32,762 bases of DNA, from assembly GCA_016787285.1 (NCBI GenBank), contig JAEUUV010000048.1:1-32762 (forward strand), given 5' to 3'. This DNA is from Saprospiraceae bacterium. GTDB taxonomy: Bacteria > Bacteroidota > Bacteroidia > Chitinophagales > Saprospiraceae. This document shows, piece after piece, positions 8,200-17,395 of this stretch. How positions within the stretch are numbered: the stretch's first letter is position 1; each line of letters begins with the position of its first letter. A model generated the notes under the pieces. That model saw nothing but the letters and a program-made list of their open reading frames with translations. It was not told where the DNA came from and did not search any database. The translations under genes were made by a program, and so were the position numbers.

Positions 8200-8249
8200 A
8201 ATTTAGCGATATGCGCTCCTCAGTTGCTCGGTTAAAATCGCTTGCAGCA

Positions 8250-8291
8250 CTCGTAGATCGCAACTCGTAAATCGAAATTCGTAAATCGAAC
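8250..8291 (+). repeat. 14-bp tandem repeat x3 before rplV
   Basis: Three consecutive 14-bp units of form CTCGTAAATCGAAA (8250-8263, 8264-8277, 8278-8291) with three or fewer changes between neighbours. The last unit ends one base before the rplV ATG. Unit sequence differs from the CAAAACT array, but position and A-richness are the same. Confidence 0.9.
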
Positions 8292-8292
8292 A

Positions 8293-8658
8293 ATGGAAGC
8301 AGTAGCAAAATTGCGCAATTGCCCAATGTCGCCGCGTAAGATGCGCCTCGTCGTGGACAATATCCGCGGCAAACGCGTGGTGGATGCCCTGAGCATCCTG
8401 CGGTACACCAACAAGGAATCCGCCGTCTGGCTGGAAAAACTCCTCCTCTCCGCAGTGAACAACTGGGAACAGAAAACGGAAATGGACGGTGGCGCAGACG
8501 ACTACGATCTGTATGTCAAAACCGCCTTCGTAGATCCGGGGAGCATTATCTACCGCTTCTTGCCGGCGCCGCAAGGCCGCGCGTACCGCGTGCGTAAACG
8601 CCGGAATCACGTAACACTGGTTGTTGCAAACCGTATTAAACTCGAAGACGAAGAATAA
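8293..8658 (+). CDS. rplV: 50S ribosomal protein L22
   Basis: L22 (121 residues) contacts all 23S domains and puts a beta-hairpin into the exit tunnel. CPMSPRKMRLVVDNIRGK is the family start and the hairpin region ends in RAYRVRKRRNHVTLVV. The start is set by the ATG directly after the 14-bp repeat array. Length is normal. Confidence 0.97.
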   Translation: MEAVAKLRNCPMSPRKMRLVVDNIRGKRVVDALSILRYTNKESAVWLEKLLLSAVNNWEQKTEMDGGADDYDLYVKTAFVDPGSIIYRFLPAPQGRAYRVRKRRNHVTLVVANRIKLEDEE

Positions 8659-8694
8659 ACCCGCTTCAACGTAAATCTACAATCACTCAATAAA

Positions 8695-9618
8695 ATGGGT
8701 CAAAAAGCAAATCCGATTGGTAATCGCTTAGGCATCATCCGCGGCTGGGACTCGAACTGGTTCGCCGACAAGGACTACGGCCTCAAAGTGGTGGAAGACG
8801 AAAAAATTCGCAACTACCTCCGCGTCCGCCGTCCGAAAACCGCAGTTGCCGATCCGCGTGACCGAAACAAGCCGATGCAAAACGGTATCAGCCGTATCGT
8901 CATCGAACGCACGCTCAAGCGGGTTACCGTCACGATCCAAACCAGCCGCCCGGGTATTATTATCGGTAAAGGCGGTAAGGAGGTTGACCTGATCAAGGAA
9001 GAACTCAAGGTCTTGACCGGAAAGGACGTCCAGATCAACATATACGAAATTCGCAAACCGGAACTGGATGCCAACATTGTCGGCGAACAGATTGCCAAAC
9101 AAATCGAAGCCCGTATCAACTTCCGCCGTGCCGTTAAAGGCGCTATTCAGGGAACGATGCGTGCCGGAGCCGAAGGTATAAAGATTCGTGTAAGCGGTCG
9201 TCTCGGCGGCGCGGAGATTGCCCGCACGGAAGAATACAAAGAGGGCCGCACGCCCCTGCACACCTTCCGCGCCGACATTGACTACGCGCTGGTAGAAGCC
9301 CTCACGGTGTACGGAAAAATCGGCATCAAAGTGTGGCTCTTCAAAGGCGAAGTCCTGGTGAAACGCGAACTGACGCCTTTTGCAAGTGTAGAAGGCGGCG
9401 AACGCGCCGGTGAACGTGGTGGCGAGCGCGGTGATCGCGGTGATCGCGGCGGCGAACGTCGGGGTGATCGTGGTGAACGCGGCGGTGGCCGTGGCGAACG
9501 CGGTGATCGCGGCGGCTCGGGAGATCGTCGCGGTGGCGGCGGTGGTGGAGATCGCCGCGGTGGTGGTGGAGATCGCCGCGGTGGTGGTGGCGCCGGCGCC
9601 GGTGGCCGCAGACGCTAA
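8695..9618 (+). CDS. rpsC: 30S ribosomal protein S3 with long Arg/Gly-rich C-terminal tail
   Basis: The first 232 residues are an ordinary S3: [11 protein letters not shown] start, KH domain with the GKGG loop in [15 protein letters not shown], and C-terminal domain ending near VLVKREL. S3 lines the mRNA entry channel. From residue 233 to 307 there is a 75-residue extension made almost only of Gly, Arg, Asp and Glu, with several RGG, RGD and DRRGGGG blocks, encoded by a low-complexity GC-rich stretch (9391-9618) of GGTGATCGCGG-like units. Such RGG tails bind RNA in other proteins; a role here is inference. A single CACTCAAT unit lies at 8684-8691, just before the start. Confidence 0.97.
   Translation: MGQKANPIGNRLGIIRGWDSNWFADKDYGLKVVEDEKIRNYLRVRRPKTAVADPRDRNKPMQNGISRIVIERTLKRVTVTIQTSRPGIIIGKGGKEVDLIKEELKVLTGKDVQINIYEIRKPELDANIVGEQIAKQIEARINFRRAVKGAIQGTMRAGAEGIKIRVSGRLGGAEIARTEEYKEGRTPLHTFRADIDYALVEALTVYGKIGIKVWLFKGEVLVKRELTPFASVEGGERAGERGGERGDRGDRGGERRGDRGERGGGRGERGDRGGSGDRRGGGGGGDRRGGGGDRRGGGGAGAGGRRR
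9391..9618 (+). repeat. low-complexity coding repeat for the S3 RGG tail
   Basis: Degenerate GGTGATCGCGG / GGAGATCGCCGCGGTGGT units encode the Gly/Arg/Asp/Glu tail of S3. Arrays of this kind change length easily by slippage, so the tail may vary between strains. Confidence 0.8.
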
Positions 9619-9681
9619 ACACAGCAACAACCTGACGGTGCAAGCGAAAAATTTAGAGTTCAAAAATCCCGCGATGCACTG

Positions 9682-9711
9682 TACCTTTGCAGCCGTTTTT
9701 CAAAAAAGCGG
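9682..9711 (+). promoter_or_regulatory. internal promoter-like box and hairpin before rplP
   Basis: TACCTTTG at 9682-9689 is a perfect -7 box, and the 12 bases CCTTTGCAGCCG match the operon promoter before rpsJ exactly. No convincing -33 box is seen. It is followed at once by a hairpin (9693-9700 with 9704-9711, loop CAA, one G-T pair). The rpsC-rplP gap is 143 nt, long for this block, so a secondary start feeding rplP onward is plausible. Confidence 0.55.
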
Positions 9712-9761
9712 TTCTATAGAACACAAAATATTGATTGACAGTTTTTTAAACTTTTCATACG

Positions 9762-10181
9762 ATGCTTCAGCCTAAACGTCAGAAATATCGGAAGCAGCAT
9801 AAAGGCCGGAATACGGGTTTGGCATTCAAAGGCAGTTCGATCAATTTCGGCACCTTTGGCCTCAAATCCATGGAATTTTCCCGACTCACCAGCCGCCAAA
9901 TCGAGGCAGCGCGTATTGCCCTGACCCGTAACATGAAACGGGAAGGCAAAGTCTGGATCCGTGTATTCCCGGACAAACCGATCACCACCAAGCCTGCCGA
10001 GGTGCGTATGGGTAAGGGTAAAGGTGCGCTGGATCACTACGTGTGCGAGGTACAACCCGGACGCATGTTGTTTGAGATCGAAGGCGTAAGTCAGGAATTG
10101 GCATACGAATCCCTGCAAAAGGCCGCGCAAAAACTGCCGATCATTTGTAAGGCCGTCACCCGGCATGATTTTGAAGGATAA
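9762..10181 (+). CDS. rplP: 50S ribosomal protein L16
   Basis: A 139-residue protein at the A-site side of the large subunit. [17 protein letters not shown] and the [16 protein letters not shown] segment, whose arginine is hydroxylated in E. coli, are conserved. It follows a promoter-like box and has an AT-rich leader. Confidence 0.98.
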   Translation: MLQPKRQKYRKQHKGRNTGLAFKGSSINFGTFGLKSMEFSRLTSRQIEAARIALTRNMKREGKVWIRVFPDKPITTKPAEVRMGKGKGALDHYVCEVQPGRMLFEIEGVSQELAYESLQKAAQKLPIICKAVTRHDFEG

Positions 10182-10213
10182 GCCACAAAACCATATAAAC
10201 TTTACGCGAACAC

Positions 10214-10477
10214 ATGGCAAAGGAAAATTTGCAACTGGACACGATGGAGATTCCCGACTTGCTGGCGGAAATCACCAGTATGCAGAACGAATACCAGCAG
10301 ATGAAATTCGACCATGCAATACGGGGATTGGCCAATCCGCTCGAAATCCGTCAATTGCGTCGCAAAATTGCCCGCTTCAATACGGAAGTTCGCCAACGCG
10401 AACTGGCCGCTATGGCGCCGGAGCAGCTTATGATGCGCACCAAAATAGTCGAACGTCGCCGTCGCCAACGTCGTTAA
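10214..10477 (+). CDS. rpmC: 50S ribosomal protein L29
   Basis: L29 is a coiled two-helix protein near the tunnel exit. At 87 residues this copy is longer than the common 60-70: about ten extra residues at the N-terminus (MAKENLQLDT) and a basic tail (ERRRRQRR). The core ELLAEI-type helix (here DLLAEITSMQNEYQQMKF) and the RQLRRKIARFNTEVRQREL helix are clear. Position between rplP and rpsQ is the usual one. Confidence 0.95.
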   Translation: MAKENLQLDTMEIPDLLAEITSMQNEYQQMKFDHAIRGLANPLEIRQLRRKIARFNTEVRQRELAAMAPEQLMMRTKIVERRRRQRR

Positions 10478-10503
10478 TTGCACTTAGTCACATCAATTGA
10501 ATA

Positions 10504-10764
10504 ATGGAAGTAGTCAGAAATCTTCGGAAGCAAAAAACAGGTGTTGTCGTGTCCAATAAAATGGACAAGACCATCGCGGTCCAGGTGGAACGCCGCCTCA
10601 TGCACCCGCTCTACGGCAAATTCGTGAAGCGCTCCAAGAAGTTCTTCGCACACGACGAAGAAAACACCTGCAACATTGGTGACAAGGTGCGTATCATGGA
10701 AACCCGCCCCCTCAGCAAAATGAAACGCTGGCGCTTGGTGGAAATACTCGAACGAGCAAAATAA
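10504..10764 (+). CDS. rpsQ: 30S ribosomal protein S17
   Basis: An 86-residue OB-fold primary binder of 16S r[22 protein letters not shown] and the [22 protein letters not shown] ending identify it. Normal length; a 78-nt spacer without a gene separates it from rplN. Confidence 0.98.
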   Translation: MEVVRNLRKQKTGVVVSNKMDKTIAVQVERRLMHPLYGKFVKRSKKFFAHDEENTCNIGDKVRIMETRPLSKMKRWRLVEILERAK

Positions 10765-10842
10765 TCACAATTGGCAGGAAGCAAACGATGAACGACCCCG
10801 GTCGTTTCAGTTCGCCACCCACCGTCAACCGAATAACAAGTC

Positions 10843-11208
10843 ATGATTCAGCAAGAATCTCGTTTAAACGTGGCCGACAACTCCGGCGCCAAAGAGGTGC
10901 TCTGCATCCGGGTGCTTGGCAGCACACGCCAGCGCTATGCGGGCGTCGGCGACAAGATCGTGGTTACCGTAAAAGACGCCACTCCCGGCGGCCTCAAAAA
11001 AGGTACGGTTTCCAAAGCGGTCATCGTACGTACCCGCAAGGAAATCCGCCGTAAGGATGGATCGTACATCCGTTTCGACGACAACGCCGTCGTGCTGCTT
11101 AACGCCGCCGACGAACCGCGCGGCACCCGTATTTTCGGACCGGTAGCTCGCGAATTGCGCGACAAGGATTACATGCGTATCGTATCGCTCGCACCGGAAG
11201 TGCTTTAA
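10843..11208 (+). CDS. rplN: 50S ribosomal protein L14
   Basis: The 121-residue product starts [19 protein letters not shown], the near-invariant L14 start, and has [18 protein letters not shown] and the [19 protein letters not shown] ending. L14 forms bridges to 16S rRNA and is the docking site for silencing factors. In many genomes it opens the spc part of the operon; here no separate promoter is visible. Confidence 0.98.
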   Translation: MIQQESRLNVADNSGAKEVLCIRVLGSTRQRYAGVGDKIVVTVKDATPGGLKKGTVSKAVIVRTRKEIRRKDGSYIRFDDNAVVLLNAADEPRGTRIFGPVARELRDKDYMRIVSLAPEVL

Positions 11209-11228
11209 TTCGAAATCATTACATCAAC

Positions 11229-11570
11229 ATGGCTACTCAGCAACAAACAAAGCGCCACCAGCCCAAACTGCACATCCGCAAAGGCGACACCGTCATGGTG
11301 ATTGCCGGGGATGACAAAGGCAAAACCGGTGCGGTCATCCAGGTGATACCCGCCAAAATGCGGGCTGTGGTGGAAGGTGTCAACATCGTCAAAAAGCACA
11401 CCAAGGCTACGCAGGATTCGGAAGGCGGCATTGTGGAAATGCCGGCGCCCGTGCATGTGTCCAACCTCGCCCTGCTTGATCCGAAAACCGGCGAAGCAAC
11501 CCGCGTGGGTCGCCGCCTGGAAAACGGCGAATGGGTGCGTTATTCAAAAAAATCAGGTAATATCATCTAG
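11229..11570 (+). CDS. rplX: 50S ribosomal protein L24
   Basis: An early-assembly protein (113 residues) with a KOW motif at about 15-40 ([17 protein letters not shown]) and the [12 protein letters not shown] segment. It has a short N-terminal extension ([13 protein letters not shown]) compared with E. coli. Its TAG stop lies two bases before the rplE ATG. Confidence 0.97.
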   Translation: MATQQQTKRHQPKLHIRKGDTVMVIAGDDKGKTGAVIQVIPAKMRAVVEGVNIVKKHTKATQDSEGGIVEMPAPVHVSNLALLDPKTGEATRVGRRLENGEWVRYSKKSGNII

Positions 11571-11572
11571 TG

Positions 11573-12127
11573 ATGGGATACGTAGTTCGTCTTAAAGAAA
11601 AATACAAAAAAGAGGTTGTGCCTGCACTCATGCAGCAGTTCAACTACTCCAGCGTCATGCAGGTGCCGAGACTGGAAAAGATTTGCCTCAACCAGGGGAT
11701 CGGCGCAGCAACCGGCGATAAAAAACTCGTGGACAACGCAGCTGCGGAGATGACTATCATCGCCGGCCAGAAAGCAGTCCCGACCCGCGCACGCACCTCG
11801 GTGTCCAACTTCAAACTGCGCGAAGGCATGCCGATCGGCGTGCGCGTCACCCTCCGCGGCGAGCGCATGTACGAATTCCTGGACCGCCTCATCCACATCA
11901 CCATGCCTCGTGTACGCGACTTCCGCGGGATCAACGACAAAGCCTTCGACGGACGCGGCAACTACAACATGGGCATTACCGAACAAATCGTGTTCCCGGA
12001 GATTGACATTGACAAAGTCAGTCGAATCGCCGGTATGGACATCACGTTCGTCACTACTGCAAACACCGATGCAGAAGCCTACGCACTCCTGAAGGAAATG
12101 GGCCTGCCGTTCAAAAAACAAAGCTAA
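11573..12127 (+). CDS. rplE: 50S ribosomal protein L5
   Basis: L5 (184 residues) binds 5S rRNA and contacts P-site t[22 protein letters not shown] and the [16 protein letters not shown] region are standard. I place the start at ATG 11573; the frame also has a GTG one codon upstream that overlaps the rplX stop. Tight coupling to rplX is likely. Confidence 0.97.
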   Translation: MGYVVRLKEKYKKEVVPALMQQFNYSSVMQVPRLEKICLNQGIGAATGDKKLVDNAAAEMTIIAGQKAVPTRARTSVSNFKLREGMPIGVRVTLRGERMYEFLDRLIHITMPRVRDFRGINDKAFDGRGNYNMGITEQIVFPEIDIDKVSRIAGMDITFVTTANTDAEAYALLKEMGLPFKKQS

Positions 12128-12178
12128 GCGCCAATTCTGAAATTTTCAGCGCAACGCATAAACTTGACTATCTGACAA

Positions 12179-12448
12179 ATGGCAAAGAAATCCGTCATCG
12201 CCCGCGAACACAAGCGCGCCCGCATGGCCGCCAAATACGCCGAGCTCCGCAAGAAACTCAAAGAAGCCGGCGACTACGATGCGCTGGATAAACTCCCGCG
12301 CAACGCAAGCCCCGTACGCCAGCACAACCGCTGCCTGCTCACCGGGCGCCCTAAAGGCTACATGCGCAAGTTCGGTATCTGTCGCGTCAAGTTCCGCCAG
12401 ATGGCCGTCGAAGGCAAAATCCCCGGCGTAACCAAAGCCTCGTGGTAA
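12179..12448 (+). CDS. rpsN: 30S ribosomal protein S14 (zinc-free form)
   Basis: The 89-residue length and absence of the CxxC...CxxC ribbon show the zinc-independent class. [17 protein letters not shown] and the [23 protein letters not shown] region are conserved. S14 completes the head of the small subunit near S3 and S10. Confidence 0.98.
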   Translation: MAKKSVIAREHKRARMAAKYAELRKKLKEAGDYDALDKLPRNASPVRQHNRCLLTGRPKGYMRKFGICRVKFRQMAVEGKIPGVTKASW

Positions 12449-12462
12449 GCCCAACACGGAAT

Positions 12463-12494
12463 CACTCAATCACTCAATCACTCAATCGCTCAAT
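12463..12494 (+). repeat. 8-bp tandem repeat (CACTCAAT)4 before rpsH
   Basis: Three perfect CACTCAAT units and a fourth with one change (CGCTCAAT), ending three bases before the rpsH ATG. A lone copy of the same unit lies at 8684-8691 before rpsC, so the 8-mer is shared between two leaders of the operon. Confidence 0.92.
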
Positions 12495-12497
12495 AGA

Positions 12498-12908
12498 ATG
12501 CACGTCACCGATCCGATAGCAGATTATTTGACCCGCATCCGCAATGCTCAGATGGCGGGCCATCGCATCGTTGAAATTCCGGCCTCCAAGCTGAAAAAGC
12601 GCATGACCGAAATCCTGTACGACCAAGGCTATATTCTCAAATATGCCTTTGAAGACGACAGTGCGACATACAAACAAGGCGTTATCAAAATCGCCCTGAA
12701 ATACGACCCCGTCTCCAAGCAACCCGTCATCCGGGAGCTGGTACGCGTAAGCCGTCCGGGCCTGCGCAAGTTCTCCGGAGCCGGCAGCATCCCCCGCGTC
12801 ATCAACGGACTGGGAATCATGATCGTCTCCACGTCCAAAGGCGTGATGACGGACAAACAAGCGCGCGAGCACAACGTCGGTGGCGAACTGCTCTGCTACG
12901 TCTGCTAA
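12498..12908 (+). CDS. rpsH: 30S ribosomal protein S8
   Basis: A 136-residue primary binder of the 16S central domain. [18 protein letters not shown] at the start and [25 protein letters not shown] at the end are family hallmarks. S8 represses the spc operon at rplE mRNA in E. coli; I see no clear mimic of that site here. The start codon is fixed by the preceding repeat array. Confidence 0.98.
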   Translation: MHVTDPIADYLTRIRNAQMAGHRIVEIPASKLKKRMTEILYDQGYILKYAFEDDSATYKQGVIKIALKYDPVSKQPVIRELVRVSRPGLRKFSGAGSIPRVINGLGIMIVSTSKGVMTDKQAREHNVGGELLCYVC

Positions 12909-12946
12909 TATTGAGTTTGAATTTTAAAATCTAAATACGGAGAGAT

Positions 12947-13504
12947 ATGTCCCGGATTGGTAAAATGCCGATTAAGCTGCCCGCTAAAGTTGAAGTGACG
13001 GTGGCATCCGACAATACGGTAACGGTTAAAGGCCCGAAAGGTACCTTGTCCCGCAAAGTTGACCCCGATATCAAGGTGTCGCTCGAAGACGGCGAGGTAA
13101 CCGTAACCCGCCCCACCGACCAAAAGCGCCACCGCGCTATGCACGGCCTGTATCGCGCCCTGCTCAGCAATATGGTCACCGGCGTAAGTCAGGGTTTCGA
13201 GCGCGAAATGCAGGTAATCGGTGTAGGTTTCCGGGTAGAAAACCAGGGCAACCTCGTCACCTTCATGCTCGGCTACTCGCACCCTGTGATCTTCGCGGTT
13301 CCTTCCGAGATCAAAGTGACGACCGGCGCCGAAAAAGGTCTGCCGCCTTTCATCAAACTGGAATGCCACGACAAGGAGCTGCTTGGTCAGGTTTGTGCCA
13401 AAATCCGTTCCTTCCGCAAACCGGAGCCTTACAAAGGCAAGGGTATCATCTTCAAAGGTGAAATCCTGCGCCGCAAAGCCGGCAAAACTGCAGGCGGCAA
13501 ATAA
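12947..13504 (+). CDS. rplF: 50S ribosomal protein L6
   Basis: L6 (185 residues) has two similar domains and lies near the factor-binding site. SRIGKMPIKLPAKVEV at the start, VGVSQGFEREMQVIGVGFR in the middle and the EPYKGKGI box near the C-terminus are intact. The TATG start is preceded by GGAGAG, one of the few Shine-Dalgarno-like stretches in this operon. Confidence 0.98.
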   Translation: MSRIGKMPIKLPAKVEVTVASDNTVTVKGPKGTLSRKVDPDIKVSLEDGEVTVTRPTDQKRHRAMHGLYRALLSNMVTGVSQGFEREMQVIGVGFRVENQGNLVTFMLGYSHPVIFAVPSEIKVTTGAEKGLPPFIKLECHDKELLGQVCAKIRSFRKPEPYKGKGIIFKGEILRRKAGKTAGGK

Positions 13505-13567
13505 TCACGTTCGCAATTAACGTACGGCTTCGGTCGGCAATCGAAGCCAAAAAAGTATAGCAACACA

Positions 13568-13918
13568 ATGAAACGTACCAGAAATGCAAGCAGAACGCGC
13601 ATTCACCTGCGCGTCCGCAAAAAAATAAAAGGAACGCCCGAGCGCCCGCGCCTGAACGTTTTCCGCTCAAACAAAGCCATTTACTGCCAGATTATTGACG
13701 ACCTGAAGGGCCATACCCTCGCCGCCGCCGATTCCTGGGAGCAAAAAGGCTTCAGCGGCAACAAAACAGAAATGGCCAAACAAGTGGGTAAAGCGCTTGC
13801 GGAAAAAGCAAAGGCAGCAGGCATCGAAAACGTGGTATTCGACCGCGGCGGATACCTGTATCACGGTCGCGTAAAAGCACTGGCTGAAGGTGCACGCGAA
13901 GGCGGTCTTAACTTTTAA
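13568..13918 (+). CDS. rplR: 50S ribosomal protein L18
   Basis: A 116-residue 5S rRNA-binding protein. [20 protein letters not shown] and the [24 protein letters not shown] ending are standard. Length and place after rplF are usual. Confidence 0.98.
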   Translation: MKRTRNASRTRIHLRVRKKIKGTPERPRLNVFRSNKAIYCQIIDDLKGHTLAAADSWEQKGFSGNKTEMAKQVGKALAEKAKAAGIENVVFDRGGYLYHGRVKALAEGAREGGLNF

Positions 13919-13974
13919 CAGAAATACCTCAGGGCGTCGTATCAATCGGCCCCGATATTCAACGTATATCAAAA

Positions 13975-14496
13975 ATGGCAAAGCAAGAAGTTGACAAGGT
14001 AAAGGCCGCGGAAACGTCCGAAATGAAGGAAAAACTCGTTTCGCTCAACCGTGTGGCTAAAGTTACCAAGGGCGGTCGCACGTTCAGTTTCGCTGCTGTG
14101 GTAGTGGTCGGCGACGGTCACGGCACAATCGGGCATGGTCTGGGCAAAGCACGTGAGGTTTCCGAAGCCATCGGAAAAGCCGTCAAAGACGCCGAAAAAA
14201 ATCTCATCAAGGTACCACTGCTCAACGGCACGATCCCGCATGAGGCGCACGGCAAATACGGCGCCGGTAAAGTGCTGATCAAACCCGCCGCACATGGTAC
14301 GGGTGTAATCGCCGGCGGCGCTATGCGTGCCGTTCTGGAAATGGCCGGGGTTCAGGATGTACTGGCCAAAACCCAAGGATCTTCCAACCCCCACAACGTG
14401 GTAAAAGCCACTATTGACGCCCTGCATAGCCTGCGTAGCCCGGCTGAAGTAGCCCGTCAGCGTGGAATTTCGATGGAAAAACTGTTTAACGGATAA
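13975..14496 (+). CDS. rpsE: 30S ribosomal protein S5
   Basis: S5 (173 residues) helps mRNA unwinding and decoding fidelity. The double-stranded RNA-binding-like N-domain ([23 protein letters not shown]) and the second domain ([33 protein letters not shown]) are complete. It has a short charged extension at the N-terminus. It stops six bases before rpmD. Confidence 0.98.
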   Translation: MAKQEVDKVKAAETSEMKEKLVSLNRVAKVTKGGRTFSFAAVVVVGDGHGTIGHGLGKAREVSEAIGKAVKDAEKNLIKVPLLNGTIPHEAHGKYGAGKVLIKPAAHGTGVIAGGAMRAVLEMAGVQDVLAKTQGSSNPHNVVKATIDALHSLRSPAEVARQRGISMEKLFNG

Positions 14497-14502
14497 TATA
14501 CC

Positions 14503-14682
14503 ATGAGCAAGGTCAAGATCACCCTCGTGAAAAGTCCCATTGACAAGCCCAAGCGTCAGAAGCTGACGTTGAAGGCTCTGGGCTTCCGCAAAATGCACCA
14601 AACCGTTGAGCACGAAAACAACCCGCAAATCCAAGGTATGATCCGGGTCGTGCAGCACCTCGTACAGGTCAACAACGACTAA
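14503..14682 (+). CDS. rpmD: 50S ribosomal protein L30
   Basis: A 59-residue product read directly from the sequence between rpsE and rplO. It begins SKVKITLVKSPI, contains KRQKLTLKALGFRKMHQTV and ends MIRVVQHLVQVNND, the L30 pattern of ferredoxin-like fold proteins of this size. The position rpsE-rpmD-rplO is the standard one. It is easily missed because of its length. Confidence 0.96.
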   Translation: MSKVKITLVKSPIDKPKRQKLTLKALGFRKMHQTVEHENNPQIQGMIRVVQHLVQVNND

Positions 14683-14714
14683 CTCGTAACATTCATCGCA
14701 AACACGACGATATA

Positions 14715-15161
14715 ATGGAACTCGGTAATCTTCGCCCGGCCCAGGGCGCCGTCAAAACGCGTAAACGCATCGGACGCGGTACAGGCTCCGGACACGGCGG
14801 TACGTCCACACGCGGCCATAAAGGCGACAAGTCCCGCAGCGGATCGCGTCGCAAGCGCGGCTTCGAAGGCGGTCAAACCCCTATGCAACGCCGCTTGCCC
14901 AAGCGTGGCTTTAAGAATATCAATCGCCTGGACTTTATCCCGCTCAACCTCGGACGCCTTGAGGAGTTGGTGCAGAAAACTGGCCTGAATACGTTTGATG
15001 TGCAAGCTCTTCTGGATGCCGGTATTGCCAAACGCACCGATAAAATCAAAGTGCTGGGCCATGGCTCGCTCACCGCAAAAGTGAACTTGACGGTTCATGC
15101 TATTTCTGCTACTGCCAAAGCCGCTATCGAAGCGCTTGGTGGAAGCGTTCAAATCGTCTAA
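14715..15161 (+). CDS. rplO: 50S ribosomal protein L15
   Basis: L15 (148 residues) is a late-assembly protein with a glycine/basic-rich N-terminal arm that threads into 23S rRNA (RIGRGTGSGHGGTSTRGHKG and the following residues). The globular C-terminal part with KIKVLGHGSLTAKVNLTVHA is typical. It is 15 bases upstream of secY. Confidence 0.98.
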   Translation: MELGNLRPAQGAVKTRKRIGRGTGSGHGGTSTRGHKGDKSRSGSRRKRGFEGGQTPMQRRLPKRGFKNINRLDFIPLNLGRLEELVQKTGLNTFDVQALLDAGIAKRTDKIKVLGHGSLTAKVNLTVHAISATAKAAIEALGGSVQIV

Positions 15162-15176
15162 ACATTCGCCGACGTA

Positions 15177-16544
15177 ATGAAACTGATTTCGGTTTTCAAA
15201 AATATCTGGAGCATCAAAGAACTCCGGGACCGCATTCTCTACACCTTGGCGCTGTTACTCGTATACCGGGTCGGCACATTCGTGGTGTTGCCCGGTGTTA
15301 TTCCTGCTGCCCTGGAAAAAGCCAGCGCCGACCGCGGCGCCAATGATCTTCTTGGACTGATCAACGTGTTCACGGGTGGCGCTTTTGACAACGCAGCCGT
15401 GCTCGCACTCAGTGTGATGCCTTATATTACAGCATCCATCATTGTGCAATTACTCGGTTTTGCCGTGCCGTATTTTCAGCGGCTTCAAACCCGCGAAGGT
15501 GAAAGCGGTCGCAAACGCCTCAATCAGATCACCCGCCTGCTCACGGTGGCAATCAGTATGGTTCAGGGCGGAGGCTACCTTCAGTTGCTGTCCGGCATGA
15601 ATGCCGTTTCCCCGAATATTCCCGAGGGCCTCTTCTGGTTCTCCAATATCATTATCCTGACTGCCGGTACCATCTTCTGTATGTGGCTGGGCGAACGGAT
15701 TACAGACAAAGGCATCGGTAACGGCATCTCCATGATCATTATGATCGGCATCATAGCACGCCTCCCGCAGTCTTTCGTATTTGAGTTCCAAAAGCTGTTT
15801 GGTGACAGCCAGCTATTGCTCTTTGTGGTGGAATTGGCCTTTCTTTTCGTGGTGGTGCTGGCTACTGTGCTGGTTATTCAGGGTGTGCGCCGCATTCCGA
15901 TTCAGTTTGCCAAACGGATGGTGGGACGTACCGGCGGTTCGCTTCCTCAGTCCAGTGCTCGCGATTACCTGCCCCTCAAAGTCAACTCCGCAGGTGTAAT
16001 GCCGATCATCTTCGCACAGGCGCTGATGTTCCTGCCCGCTACGGCAATGCAATACATCGGAGGAGAGGAAGGAGCCGCTGCCGGCGGGCGCATCCACATG
16101 TTCAATGATATCTATTCTCTCGGCTATAACCTGGTGTTCTTCCTGCTGATCGTCATCTTTACCTATGTGTACACGGCGCTGATGATTAACCCCACTAACT
16201 ACGCCGAGTACCTGAAACGCAGCAATGCCTTTATCCCTGGTGTCAAACCCGGAGAAGCAACAGCATCGTACATTGAGAACGTAATGACGCTGATTACTCT
16301 CCCCGGTTCGATTTTCCTCGGTCTGATTGGTATCCTTCCGTCAATTGCCGCTACGCTTGGCGTCAACCAGCAGTTCGCACTCTTCTTCGGTGGCACCACG
16401 CTGCTAATCATGGTCGGGGTTGCGCTGGATACTCTTCAGGTTATCGAAAGTTATTTGTTGACAAAGAAATACGACGGCTTGATCAAGTCCGGTCGCATTC
16501 AAGGGCGCTCTACGCAGGGCCTTCAGATCGGGCAGCCGCAGTAA
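15177..16544 (+). CDS. secY: preprotein translocase subunit SecY
   Basis: The 455-residue channel subunit of the Sec translocon in the inner membrane. About ten hydrophobic helices can be counted. Recognisable stretches are the N-terminal IKELRDRILYTLALLLVYRVG, the plug-region INVFTGGAFDNAAV, LSVMPYITASIIVQLL, and the cytosolic loop IQFAKRMVGR, followed by LPLKVNSAGVMPIIFA. Length is slightly above the E. coli 443. Its place after rplO is the usual one; adk, which often follows secY in other bacteria, is absent and map comes next after eight bases. Confidence 0.98.
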   Translation: MKLISVFKNIWSIKELRDRILYTLALLLVYRVGTFVVLPGVIPAALEKASADRGANDLLGLINVFTGGAFDNAAVLALSVMPYITASIIVQLLGFAVPYFQRLQTREGESGRKRLNQITRLLTVAISMVQGGGYLQLLSGMNAVSPNIPEGLFWFSNIIILTAGTIFCMWLGERITDKGIGNGISMIIMIGIIARLPQSFVFEFQKLFGDSQLLLFVVELAFLFVVVLATVLVIQGVRRIPIQFAKRMVGRTGGSLPQSSARDYLPLKVNSAGVMPIIFAQALMFLPATAMQYIGGEEGAAAGGRIHMFNDIYSLGYNLVFFLLIVIFTYVYTALMINPTNYAEYLKRSNAFIPGVKPGEATASYIENVMTLITLPGSIFLGLIGILPSIAATLGVNQQFALFFGGTTLLIMVGVALDTLQVIESYLLTKKYDGLIKSGRIQGRSTQGLQIGQPQ

Positions 16545-16552
16545 ATATTGTC

Positions 16553-17395
16553 ATGGGTCTTTTCAGTACTGGTTCGGACGGGAAGAAAGTCTTTTACAAG
16601 ACTGACGACGAAATCGAAATGATGCGTCAGGCCAATCTGGTGGTTTCCAAAACACTGGCTTATGTGGCGAGTATTTTGAAACCAGGTATTACCGGACGAA
16701 CTATTGACGAAAAAGCCGAAGAATTCATCCGCGACCACGGAGGTCGTCCAGCCTTCAAGGGCTATAACGACTTCCCCAGTTCACTTTGTGTCTCTTACAA
16801 TGACATTGTCGTGCACGGTATACCCAGTGCGCGCGAGTTTCGGGAAGGTGATATTGTTTCAGTGGATTGCGGGGTGGAACTCAACGGCTATTTCGGAGAT
16901 GCGGCTTTTACGTTTGCTTTCCAAGACGTGCCCGAACCGGTAATGGAATTGCTTCGCGTCACGTACGCGTCGCTTTACAAAGGGTTGGAACAAGCCGTAG
17001 CCGGCAAACGAGTCGGCGATATCTCGTTTGCCATCCAGTACTACTGCGAACGCGAACATCCATACTCGGTTGTACGCGAACTTGTTGGCCATGGCGTCGG
17101 GAGATACTTGCACGAAGACCCGGAAGTGCCCAACTATGGCAAACGCGGCAAAGGCCCGCTGATGCAAAGTGGGCTGGTACTTGCCGTTGAGCCCATGATT
17201 AATCTCGGACGCAAAGAGGTTTTTCAGCACGAAGACGGCTGGACAATCCATACCCGCGACCGGAAGCCCAGCGCACACTTCGAACACTCGGTGGCTGTAC
17301 GAAAAGAGAAACCTGATATTTTGTCTACCCATGAGTACCTTTTGGAAGAGATAAAAAATAATCCGGAACTGAAAGAAGTTTTGCCGAAAAATTAG
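16553..17395 (+). CDS. map: type I methionine aminopeptidase
   Basis: This cytosolic metalloenzyme removes the initiator methionine from new proteins. The five metal ligands are all present: Asp105 (SVDCG), Asp116 (YFGDAAF), His180 (VGHGVGR), Glu213 (AVEPM) and Glu244 (FEHSVAV). His88 in VVHGIP matches the substrate-binding histidine of the family. The 280-residue length is about 15 more than E. coli, from a short N-terminal lead (GLFSTGSDGKK) and a charged C-terminal tail. It is transcribed with secY. Confidence 0.97.
   Translation: MGLFSTGSDGKKVFYKTDDEIEMMRQANLVVSKTLAYVASILKPGITGRTIDEKAEEFIRDHGGRPAFKGYNDFPSSLCVSYNDIVVHGIPSAREFREGDIVSVDCGVELNGYFGDAAFTFAFQDVPEPVMELLRVTYASLYKGLEQAVAGKRVGDISFAIQYYCEREHPYSVVRELVGHGVGRYLHEDPEVPNYGKRGKGPLMQSGLVLAVEPMINLGRKEVFQHEDGWTIHTRDRKPSAHFEHSVAVRKEKPDILSTHEYLLEEIKNNPELKEVLPKN

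Noticed and set aside
7894-12494. CRISPR array
   Set aside because: The tandem units are 7-14 bp without spacers and stand in leaders; there are no cas genes.
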